In this document: piece after piece, positions 1-5,240 of the stretch
Position numbering within the stretch: the stretch's first letter is position 1
How the letters are laid out: the number at the start of each line of letters is the position of its first letter
Origin: JBCBST01 sp039819115
Lineage (GTDB): Bacteria; Bacteroidota; Rhodothermia; Balneolales; Balneolaceae
NCBI GenBank assembly: GCA_039819115.1
Contig: JBCBST010000179.1
Location: 1-5,240, forward strand
Length of the DNA: 5,240 nucleotides
Direction: 5' to 3'
Position numbers and translations under genes: made by a program
The notes under the pieces: generated by a model
Database searches by the model: none
Seen by the model: only the letters and a program-made list of their open reading frames with translations
What the model was told of the DNA's origin: nothing

Positions 1-80
1 CTGATAACTGACTACTGATAACTGACTACTGATAACTGACTACTGATAACTGACTACTGATAACTGACTACTGACTACTG
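1..80. repeat. Tandem array of a 14-bp unit made of two alternating heptads
   Basis: Five exact head-to-tail copies of CTGATAACTGACTA fill 1-70, followed by an extra half-unit CTGACTA (71-77) and CTG (78-80). The unit is a dimer of two related 7-mers, CTGATAA and CTGACTA. Because 14 is not a multiple of 3, stop codons occur in all reading frames on both strands, so the array is non-coding. I find no self-complementarity that would fold it. The array reaches base 1 and probably continues to the left, so its true copy number is unknown. Heptanucleotide arrays of this general kind are known from some bacterial genomes, for example those of filamentous cyanobacteria. Their function is mostly unclear. 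Confidence 0.93.
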
Positions 81-128
81 CCATCCCCTTCGACGAACGA
101 ATCCCCTGCCTCCATTCACCGACACCTA

Positions 129-190
129 CCCCTTATTTGTTGCTAAAATACCCCTGCATTTGTTGCTTTCTACTAGGCATTTGTTGCTAA
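129..190. repeat. Three direct copies of ATTTGTTGCT spaced 23 and 21 bp apart
   Basis: The exact decamer occurs at 135-144, 158-167 and 179-188. Copies 2 and 3 share the longer core GCATTTGTTGCT, and copies 1 and 3 share ATTTGTTGCTAA. The consensus is therefore close to GCATTTGTTGCTAA. The first two units also share a preceding CCCC (129-132 and 151-154), which gives an imperfect 22-bp period. Starts 23 and 21 bp apart place the copies on nearly the same face of the helix, as expected for a multi-site protein-binding array. That role is inference. I know no factor with this site, and the copies lie more than 200 bp upstream of the coding start. Confidence 0.75.
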
Positions 191-310
191 GCCTATTCCT
201 TGCCTCTCCGGTTTGGTAGAATAACCGAATCGGGGTCCTGATGAAGCTCACGTATGCTCTCATACATAGCCCACTCAGCTGGATATAAGAACACGAATAC
301 GTTGAGTCAT

Positions 311-325
311 TTGACCCCAGGTCAA
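311..325. promoter_or_regulatory. Perfect palindrome, candidate operator or leader hairpin A
   Basis: TTGACC (311-316) and GGTCAA (320-325) are exact reverse complements around a 3-nt CCA centre. As DNA this is a typical size and shape for a dimeric repressor or activator site. As RNA it is a 6-bp hairpin with a 3-nt loop, extendable by one U-G pair (310/326). It is 70 bp upstream of the susC-like start codon. No regulator gene is present in the window to match it with. Confidence 0.45.
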
Positions 326-396
326 GAAGTAATCTCTCTCGGTTTCTTCTTGCTCAATATCTAAACATCAACACTAAACTAAAATTTGGAGCAAGA
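323..396 (+). promoter_or_regulatory. Candidate leader RNA switch: hairpin B and an SD-covering hairpin C
   Basis: Hairpin B pairs CAAGAAG (323-329) with CTTCTTG (346-352). After one U-U mismatch it continues with A331-U344, A332-U343, a U-G wobble and C334-G341. Hairpin C pairs TCTTGCTC (348-355) with GAGCAAGA (389-396), eight perfect base pairs across a 33-nt loop. It covers GAG of the ribosome binding site and the A of the ATG. B and C share 348-352, so only one can form at a time. B also shares 323-325 with the palindrome at 311-325. If A forms, B is disfavoured and C can hide the start site; if B forms, the start site is free. The pairings are seen in the sequence; a regulatory role is inference. 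The purine/pyrimidine bias of this leader makes some pairing likely by chance. Confidence 0.35.
388..391 (+). promoter_or_regulatory. Shine-Dalgarno-like GGAG before the susC-like gene
   Basis: GGAG lies 4 nt before the ATG at 396, a slightly short spacing. It supports that start codon, which is also fixed by an in-frame TAA at 375-377. The next gene has no such site. In many Bacteroidota the Shine-Dalgarno contribution to initiation is weak, so its importance here is uncertain. Confidence 0.5.
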
Positions 397-3300
397 TGTA
401 TAAAAAGCTACAACTTGTATTGCTATGCTCAATACTGCTATCTGTAAGTGCATTCGCTCAAACAGGTACAATCACCGGGACCATTACGGATAAAAACGGC
501 GAAGTGCTGCCAACCGTAAATGTTCGTCTCGATGAAATCACAAAAGGTGCAGCCACAGATGCTGATGGTATATATACCATTACAAATGTTCCGACCGGAA
601 ACTATACCCTGATAGCCAGTTTTACAGGTTATAAGGAATACAAAGCCACGGTTCAGATTGGGTCCGGAACCACTACGCTCGATATCGAGATGGAAGAAGA
701 TATCCTGGGAATAGGTGAAGTGGTTGTAACGGCTCTTGGTTTTGAGGAAAACAGAGATCAATCAGGCATTTCCTCATCCAATGTTACAGGTGCTACCCTT
801 ACTACGACCGGTGAAGCCAGTGTTCTGAACGGTCTTGCTGCAAAAGCACCCGGAGTAAACATTATACAATCCTCGGGAGATCCCGGTTCAAGTGCCAGGA
901 TACTGATCCGCGGTCAGAACTCATTAACAGGTAATAACCAACCGCTATTTGTTATTGACGGATTTCCGGTTTCAAATAATACCATTGGGCAAGGCACAGA
1001 TGGTACATCACAACAATCCAGGATCAATGATCTTAACTTAGACGATGTTCAATCCGTGGAAGTGCTTAAGGGTCCTTCTGCTGCCTCGTTGTGGGGATCC
1101 CGTGCCGCAAATGGGGTGATTGTTATTAAAACGAAAAGTGGTAGTTCCTCCAGAAGAAACATCGGTATCTCAGTGAAATCGTCCTTATCTGTTGATGATC
1201 TTGTTCAAACCGTGAACCTTCAAGATTCCTTTGGACAAGGAGCTGACGGTCAGTATGTATTCAATAGTCTTTCTTCCTGGGGAGATCGTATTGCGAGTCG
1301 TTCCGGCAGAGCGGATGTTGTGGATGCGAATGGGGTAATCACCCAAAAAAACTCAACCCAGGTTTTTGATCATTCACAGTCGGGTTATGAGCGGGGATAC
1401 ATTTGGGATAATGCAATCTCCATAAGCGGAGGAAACCCGGTAAGTGAAAGCTCCTATTACCTGAATGTTTCGAACCTGAATAACAGTAGTATACTTCAGG
1501 GTAACAGCGATTACGAAAGAACGTCCCTTCGGTTAAATGCTTCTAAAAAATTCCTGGACAATCTCAGGGTAAATGCGACGGCGAATTACATAAGAACCAT
1601 CTCGGATAGAGCTCAAACCGGGTCTAATATTTCCGGTATAAACCTGGGGCTGTGGCGAACACCTGCTGATTTCAACCTAAATCCCTTCCAGGTTGATTTT
1701 ACAGATCCGAATTCGGGTGCCATACTCACCGATCGTCACCGGTCTTATCGCAATGGGAATGGGGCAAGTAACAATCCCAGGTATAATAATCCCTTATGGA
1801 CACTGAATATAGCTCAGAACGGAACGTCTCTTGATCGGGTAATCGGGGGCACCGAAATAGTATATAACCCTACAAGTTGGTTAGATATCACGCATCGTCT
1901 GGGTTTAGACAGGTACTCGGAGCGGCGATTCTTCCTGTTGCCTGTATTTGACGCGACCACGCCTGGTGGCAGCCTGTCCGAACAATCGTTAGGGGAATAC
2001 CAGATTAACTCCGATCTGATACTCAGAGCTATTCGCCAGGTAGGCCAAAACATATTGGCAACAGGTACATTGGGTTATAACCTCAATCATCGTGAATTTG
2101 ATATTATTGAGTCTTTTGCACAGGATTTCATTCTACCGAATCAGCCCAGAAATATTGCCAGCGCGTTTACGATCACACCCAGCCAGTTCCGTTCTACCCA
2201 ACGAACATCGGCCCTCTATGGAAGCCTCGACATGAACCTGTACAGCCAGGTATTTGTAACGGTAACCGGTCGGTCTGAAAGTGCGTCCACATATGGCGAA
2301 TTAGCGGATCAGACCGTGTTTTATCCCTCGGCCAGCGTTGCCTGGCAGTTCACCGGATTAGATGCACTTCAAGACAGTCCCATTTTAAGCTTTGGAAAAC
2401 TACGCGCAGAATTTGGGCAAGCTGGAGTACAACCCGGGGTGTATGTCACCACAACGCCATTTAACGACAGAACCCATGCCAGTTCCTGGGGCCCAACACT
2501 AAACCCGATTGCCTACGGGGGAGGCTATGCCAGAGCTGATCAAAGAGGAAACCCGGAAATAAAAAATGAATTGGTTACGGAGTTTGCTTTTGGTACCGAC
2601 TTACGGTTTTTCAGGGATCGCCTGAGTCTTGGACTTACCCGGTATTTTACCCGGACAGAAGACGCTATTTTGCAGGTTACCCTTCCATCCTCTTCCGGGT
2701 TTAACACCCGGTTTGTTAATGCCGGTGAAATGGAAAATAATGGATGGGAGGTAGATGCCGATTTTGCTGTTATCAATAACCGGAATTTTCGCTGGATCAC
2801 AACGGCTATCTGGTTCAAAAATATCAATAGGGTAACCAGGCTTGCCGGCACCAATGAAGTTTTTCTGAATGGATTTACAGGCTCTTCCTCTTCGTTGGTG
2901 GAAGGGGAACCCCATGGCGTAATCTACGGCGATCGGTTTGAAAGAGATGGGAATGGAGTCTTGATACTCGATGGTAACGGATTTCCCCAAATATCCCCTA
3001 CTGAGGGTGTACTTGGAGATCCCAACCCGGACTGGAGAGCATCGATAGGGAACCGGTTCAACTACCGAAATCTTTCCCTTAATGTTTTATTCGACATCAA
3101 ACATGGAGGGGATGTCTGGAATGGGACCCGAGGGGCTCTTGCCTTCTTTGGAAGAAATGCGGATCAGGATTGGTGGACCACTCTTTCCGGCGATCAGCTG
3201 AATCTGACCAATTTCAAAGGAGAGACTCCCGCCGATGTAATTGCTGATGGAAGAAATACCTACATCAATAACGGTGATGGAACGGTTAGTTTCAGAGGTT

Positions 3301-3650
3301 ATATCGACAACTTCGGAGGAGGGGATGTGTTAGTGGACGAGTATGCGTTCAGTGAAGGTCCGTTATCCGGGTTCACCGGACCTACCGAACAATTTGTGGA
3401 AGACGGTGGGTTTGTACGGCTAAGGGAAATAACGGTAGGCTACTCCCTTCGCTCCAGCAGGTTCCGGGCTTTTTCAGGGCTTTCTTCTGTCGATTTTAAC
3501 GTTACCGGAAGAAACCTGCTACTGATTACCAATTATAGCGGGATTGACCCTGAAACCAATCTCACGGGTCCAAGCAACGGTCAGGGACTGGATTACTTCC
3601 AGGTTCCAAATACGCGCTCTTTCATTTTTACCGTTCGGGTAAACTACTAA
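396..3650 (+). CDS. SusC/RagA-family TonB-linked outer-membrane transporter
   Basis: This gene encodes a complete 1084-residue SusC-like importer, within the family's usual range of about 1000-1100. A Sec signal peptide (KK at 3-4, hydrophobic core to about 18) should be cut after AFA at 19-21. A carboxypeptidase-regulatory-like beta-sandwich follows (about 24-102), with PTGNYTLIASFTGY at 66-79. The TonB box is EVVVTALGF (108-116). The plug domain (about 120-249) carries the SusC hallmarks IRGQNSLTGNNQPLFVIDGF (171-190) and SVEVLKGPSAASLWGSRAAN (220-239). The remainder is the 22-strand-type barrel, with the family motifs GGDVWNG (904-910), GFVRLREITVGYSL (1005-1018) and GRNLLLITNYSGIDPETN (1038-1055). 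It ends in an aromatic residue (RSFIFTVRVNY), as outer-membrane barrels do. There is no STN domain. It should work with the SusD-like lipoprotein encoded 16 nt downstream to import a nutrient, energised by TonB-ExbBD. The substrate is unknown. I see no frameshift or missing motif. Confidence 0.97.
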   Translation: MYKKLQLVLLCSILLSVSAFAQTGTITGTITDKNGEVLPTVNVRLDEITKGAATDADGIYTITNVPTGNYTLIASFTGYKEYKATVQIGSGTTTLDIEMEEDILGIGEVVVTALGFEENRDQSGISSSNVTGATLTTTGEASVLNGLAAKAPGVNIIQSSGDPGSSARILIRGQNSLTGNNQPLFVIDGFPVSNNTIGQGTDGTSQQSRINDLNLDDVQSVEVLKGPSAASLWGSRAANGVIVIKTKSGSSSRRNIGISVKSSLSVDDLVQTVNLQDSFGQGADGQYVFNSLSSWGDRIASRSGRADVVDANGVITQKNSTQVFDHSQSGYERGYIWDNAISISGGNPVSESSYYLNVSNLNNSSILQGNSDYERTSLRLNASKKFLDNLRVNATANYIRTISDRAQTGSNISGINLGLWRTPADFNLNPFQVDFTDPNSGAILTDRHRSYRNGNGASNNPRYNNPLWTLNIAQNGTSLDRVIGGTEIVYNPTSWLDITHRLGLDRYSERRFFLLPVFDATTPGGSLSEQSLGEYQINSDLILRAIRQVGQNILATGTLGYNLNHREFDIIESFAQDFILPNQPRNIASAFTITPSQFRSTQRTSALYGSLDMNLYSQVFVTVTGRSESASTYGELADQTVFYPSASVAWQFTGLDALQDSPILSFGKLRAEFGQAGVQPGVYVTTTPFNDRTHASSWGPTLNPIAYGGGYARADQRGNPEIKNELVTEFAFGTDLRFFRDRLSLGLTRYFTRTEDAILQVTLPSSSGFNTRFVNAGEMENNGWEVDADFAVINNRNFRWITTAIWFKNINRVTRLAGTNEVFLNGFTGSSSSLVEGEPHGVIYGDRFERDGNGVLILDGNGFPQISPTEGVLGDPNPDWRASIGNRFNYRNLSLNVLFDIKHGGDVWNGTRGALAFFGRNADQDWWTTLSGDQLNLTNFKGETPADVIADGRNTYINNGDGTVSFRGYIDNFGGGDVLVDEYAFSEGPLSGFTGPTEQFVEDGGFVRLREITVGYSLRSSRFRAFSGLSSVDFNVTGRNLLLITNYSGIDPETNLTGPSNGQGLDYFQVPNTRSFIFTVRVNY

Positions 3651-3666
3651 TTCAAAACATTGTATC

Positions 3667-5079
3667 ATGAAAACGATTGCATTACTACTATTAGCCTGCG
3701 TATGTGCAGGTACGGCATGCGATACCATCAATGAAAGTTTTACTGATGGTTATAATGAGGACCCGAATAACCCATCTGAAGGTACGCCCAACGTGATTTT
3801 CCGAAGCGGTTCGGTCGCAATGATTCTTTTTATGACCGATCAGGCTGCCCGGCTTTCAAATCTCTGGACACAGCACTATACAGGATCAGACCGGCAGTAT
3901 AGTTCTCAAAACGTGTATACCATTACAGCCACCGATTTTGATAATATGTGGACCACTGCTTATGTGGATGCCGTAGTAAACTTTCGCGCTGCAAAGTCGG
4001 GAATAGAAGAATCTGAGACCAATATACGTGCGGTAGTCGATCTCAGCGAGGCGCTTACGTTTAGCACACTGGCTGCTCTTTTCGGAGATGTTCCATATTC
4101 AGAAGCTCTTGACGATGAAAGAACGTTTACCCCGGCTTATGATTCCCAGCAGGCGGTATATACTGCTTCACTTACGTTAATCAACGAAGCCATTGCAGAT
4201 CTGAAACCTACAGTTGAAAACTTCACTGGAAAACCGGAAGACCTTGAGCTACCTGCTGGTTGGGACATTCATTCCTACCAGGGAAATCTTCCGCTCTGGC
4301 TGAAGTTTGCGTATTCTTTAAAAGCCCGGTTACATCTGCACATGGGAGAATATGATGAAGCTTTGGAAGCCGCTTCAAAAGGGATTACATCGGTGGAAGG
4401 AGTGGAAGATTTGGAGTTCATCCATACCGGCTTAGCCGGCCAGGATCGAAACCTCTGGTTTGATTTCATTGAAGAAAACAGGTCCGGGTATTTGGATGCC
4501 GTAAACTCATTTGCCAGAGACTTGATGCTGGAACGCCTAAGCCCTAAAACGAATGACTCTGCCAGGGTAGAATACTTCTATGATTTTCCCGTGGGTGATT
4601 CAACAAGAACCTATACGTTGGCAAGTACCAGGGACGGAGCGTTCGCACCGGATGCCAATACCCCAGGCTTTACAGCCGCAGAAACGTATCTTATCATGGC
4701 TGAAGTTGAGGCGCGAAAAGGAAACAATGCTTCGGCCATAGACCACTTGAACAATGCCCGGACATACTGGAACAATAAACTCAATGATTCGAGCTTTGTC
4801 CTGCTCGAAGAACCCGATTTCGATACCGGTGGTGAGTTAGAGGGAAAAACGGTGCTTAGTCAGGTTTATGAGGAAGCCTATCTATCCCTTAATTCCCAAA
4901 TTGAGGTATTCACCTTTCTCAGAAGAGTTGGTTTTGATGCGGTGGGCTTAACACCGACAAACGGAGCCTCTTTTCCTCAACGGTTCTTTTACCCGCAGGG
5001 AGAAGTGGATTCTAATCCCAATACACCCGCGCAAGGTGCGAACGACTTATTTGTACCTCTTCCCTTATTTCAGAAATGA
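3667..5079 (+). CDS. SusD/RagB-like nutrient-binding outer-membrane lipoprotein (SusD-like_2 type)
   Basis: This gene encodes a complete 470-residue surface lipoprotein, the substrate-capturing lid of the preceding transporter. The short signal peptide leads to a probable lipidation site at Cys18 (GTAC, then DTINES). Cys11 (LLAC) is an alternative, but it would leave a very short hydrophobic core. The YNEDPNNPSE stretch (29-38) just after the anchor is typical of the family. LWTQHYTGSDRQY (66-78), NIRAVVDLSEALTFSTLAAL (119-138), FGDVPYSEAL (139-148) and FTPAYDSQQAVY (154-165) fit the SusD-like_2 family (Pfam PF12771) better than classical SusD. Helical TPR-like pairs lie at about 211-240 and 336-365. 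FFYPQGEVDSNPN (440-452) is the conserved C-terminal segment. The start at 3667 is fixed by an in-frame TAA at 3640-3642. No Shine-Dalgarno site is visible, as is common in this phylum. The 16-nt gap implies co-transcription with the transporter. The ligand cannot be deduced from the sequence. Confidence 0.95.
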   Translation: MKTIALLLLACVCAGTACDTINESFTDGYNEDPNNPSEGTPNVIFRSGSVAMILFMTDQAARLSNLWTQHYTGSDRQYSSQNVYTITATDFDNMWTTAYVDAVVNFRAAKSGIEESETNIRAVVDLSEALTFSTLAALFGDVPYSEALDDERTFTPAYDSQQAVYTASLTLINEAIADLKPTVENFTGKPEDLELPAGWDIHSYQGNLPLWLKFAYSLKARLHLHMGEYDEALEAASKGITSVEGVEDLEFIHTGLAGQDRNLWFDFIEENRSGYLDAVNSFARDLMLERLSPKTNDSARVEYFYDFPVGDSTRTYTLASTRDGAFAPDANTPGFTAAETYLIMAEVEARKGNNASAIDHLNNARTYWNNKLNDSSFVLLEEPDFDTGGELEGKTVLSQVYEEAYLSLNSQIEVFTFLRRVGFDAVGLTPTNGASFPQRFFYPQGEVDSNPNTPAQGANDLFVPLPLFQK

Positions 5080-5093
5080 GATAAGTACAAATA
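5048..5093. repeat. 9-bp inverted repeat straddling the susD-like stop codon
   Basis: TATTTGTAC (5048-5056) is the exact reverse complement of GTACAAATA (5085-5093), with 28 nt between the arms and one extra U-G pair outside (5047/5094). The left arm lies in the last codons of the susD-like gene and the right arm in its 3' untranslated region, so the TGA (5077-5079) is inside the loop. No T tract follows, so it is not a terminator by itself. It may stabilise the 3' end or be chance in AT-rich sequence. Confidence 0.5.
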
Positions 5094-5109
5094 GCATTAT
5101 GTTCGCTAG

Positions 5110-5140
5110 AAGCAGAGTGGCTATGTCGCTCTGCTTTTTT
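5110..5140 (+). terminator. Rho-independent terminator of the susC/susD-like operon
   Basis: AAGCAGAG (5110-5117) pairs perfectly with CTCTGCTT (5129-5136). The stem continues inward with U-G, G-C, G-U and C-G pairs, leaving a 3-nt UAU loop (5122-5124). A run of six T follows the GC-containing stem (5135-5140). It begins 31 nt after the susD-like stop codon. There is no comparable T run on the opposite strand, so it acts on rightward transcription only. Confidence 0.9.
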
Positions 5141-5240
5141 GATATTATGATTGTATTAGTTCTCTTGGTTATAAAGGTTTGCAATAAAAATATATTTTCA
5201 ATGAGAACATGGGATAGTTTTTTTAACGAATTATTATAAG
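5141..5240. other. AT-rich intergenic tail with no recognisable gene
   Basis: Base composition drops sharply to AT-rich after the terminator. The longest plausible ATG frame (5201-5239) is only 12 codons. Weak promoter-like elements occur, for example TTG at 5151 with AAGGTTTG at 5174-5181, but none matches the consensus well enough to annotate. The next gene probably lies beyond the right edge. Confidence 0.6.

Larger units (their letters stand above)
81..395. other. Non-coding upstream and leader region of the susC-like gene
   Basis: No credible gene lies here. The left part (81-134) is C-rich on this strand. Three ATTTGTTGCT repeats follow (135-188). Two small hairpins are visible: CGGTT/AACCG at 209-213 and 223-227, and GTATG/CATAC at 252-256 and 261-265. 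Neither is followed by a T tract. Position 311 onward holds a palindrome and overlapping pairings listed separately. I looked for the Bacteroidota promoter pattern (TTTG near -33, TAnnTTTG near -7) and for sigma-70-like boxes, and found no convincing pair. TATAAG at 284-289 has no partner -35 box. The transcription start is therefore unknown, and so is whether the leader structures are transcribed. Confidence 0.7.

Noticed and set aside
1..80. Repeat array as a CRISPR
   Set aside because: The units are contiguous 14-mers without unique spacers, and no cas gene is present.
81..154. Possible G-quadruplex on the minus strand from four CCCC runs (85, 103, 129, 151)
   Set aside because: The intervening loops are about 14-22 nt, too long for a stable canonical quadruplex.
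238..244. CTGATGA, the conserved core of hammerhead ribozymes
   Set aside because: No GAAA box follows at a suitable distance, and no flanking helices I-III can be drawn. A 7-nt match alone is expected by chance.
241..288. Short open frame ATG...TAA of 15 codons upstream of the susC-like gene
   Set aside because: There is no ribosome binding site, the length is trivial, and it overlaps a small hairpin. Nothing about the predicted peptide suggests a leader peptide (no codon runs).
311..335. Sigma-70-like promoter with TTGACC as -35 and TAATCT (330-335) as -10
   Set aside because: The spacer is only 13 bp, well short of the usual 16-18, and TTGACC is better explained as one arm of the palindrome.
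438..2990. Minus-strand open frames inside the susC-like gene (438-761, 1814-2053, 2540-2854, 2601-2990)
   Set aside because: All lie opposite strongly conserved SusC coding sequence, overlap one another, and show no recognisable motifs. They are shadows of the real frame.
5151..5198. Bacteroidota-type promoters in the tail (TTG 5151 with AAGGTTTG 5174; TTG 5165 with TATATTTT 5191)
   Set aside because: The first has AA instead of TA in the -7 box. The second has a 23-nt spacer and TTTT for TTTG. Neither is followed by a gene in the window.
5036..5239. 67-codon plus-strand frame starting with GTG
   Set aside because: It overlaps the end of the susD-like gene in another frame and reads straight through the terminator hairpin. 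It has no ribosome binding site or family resemblance.
5201..5239. 12-codon ATG frame in the AT-rich tail
   Set aside because: It is too short and lacks an initiation signal. AT-rich DNA yields such frames by chance.

Overview
The window looks like part of a Bacteroidota-type genome (Bacteroidetes sensu lato; the Balneolaceae are my best guess, but only a guess). The main reason is a complete, tightly spaced SusC/SusD pair, which is essentially diagnostic of that group. No phylogenetic marker is present to narrow it further.

Layout. Positions 1-395 are non-coding. They begin with a 14-bp tandem repeat array that runs off the left edge (1-80). A C-rich stretch follows, containing three exact copies of the decamer ATTTGTTGCT at about two helical turns' spacing (135-188). 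After a stretch with only two weak hairpins comes a leader with a perfect 15-bp palindrome (311-325) and two further pairings that overlap it in a chain. The last of these covers the ribosome binding site of the first gene. Positions 396-3650 encode a SusC/RagA-type TonB-dependent outer-membrane transporter. After 16 nt, positions 3667-5079 encode its SusD-like surface lipoprotein. A 9-bp inverted repeat straddles the second stop codon, and a strong intrinsic terminator (5110-5140) closes the operon. The last 100 bases are AT-rich, and I see no gene in them.

How the parts work together. The two proteins should form a lidded importer. The SusD-like lipoprotein captures a nutrient on the cell surface, and the SusC-like barrel moves it to the periplasm using energy delivered by TonB through the TonB box. 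The SusC-like protein has the usual N-terminal carboxypeptidase-regulatory-like domain but no STN signalling domain, so direct FecR/ECF-sigma signalling is not expected. No glycoside hydrolase, peptidase or regulator lies inside the window, so the substrate cannot be assigned.

The coding content is ordinary for this phylum, and I do not see a new protein system. The parts worth a second look are non-coding: the chain of mutually exclusive leader hairpins, the ATTTGTTGCT triplet, the alternating heptad array and the inverted repeat across the stop codon.
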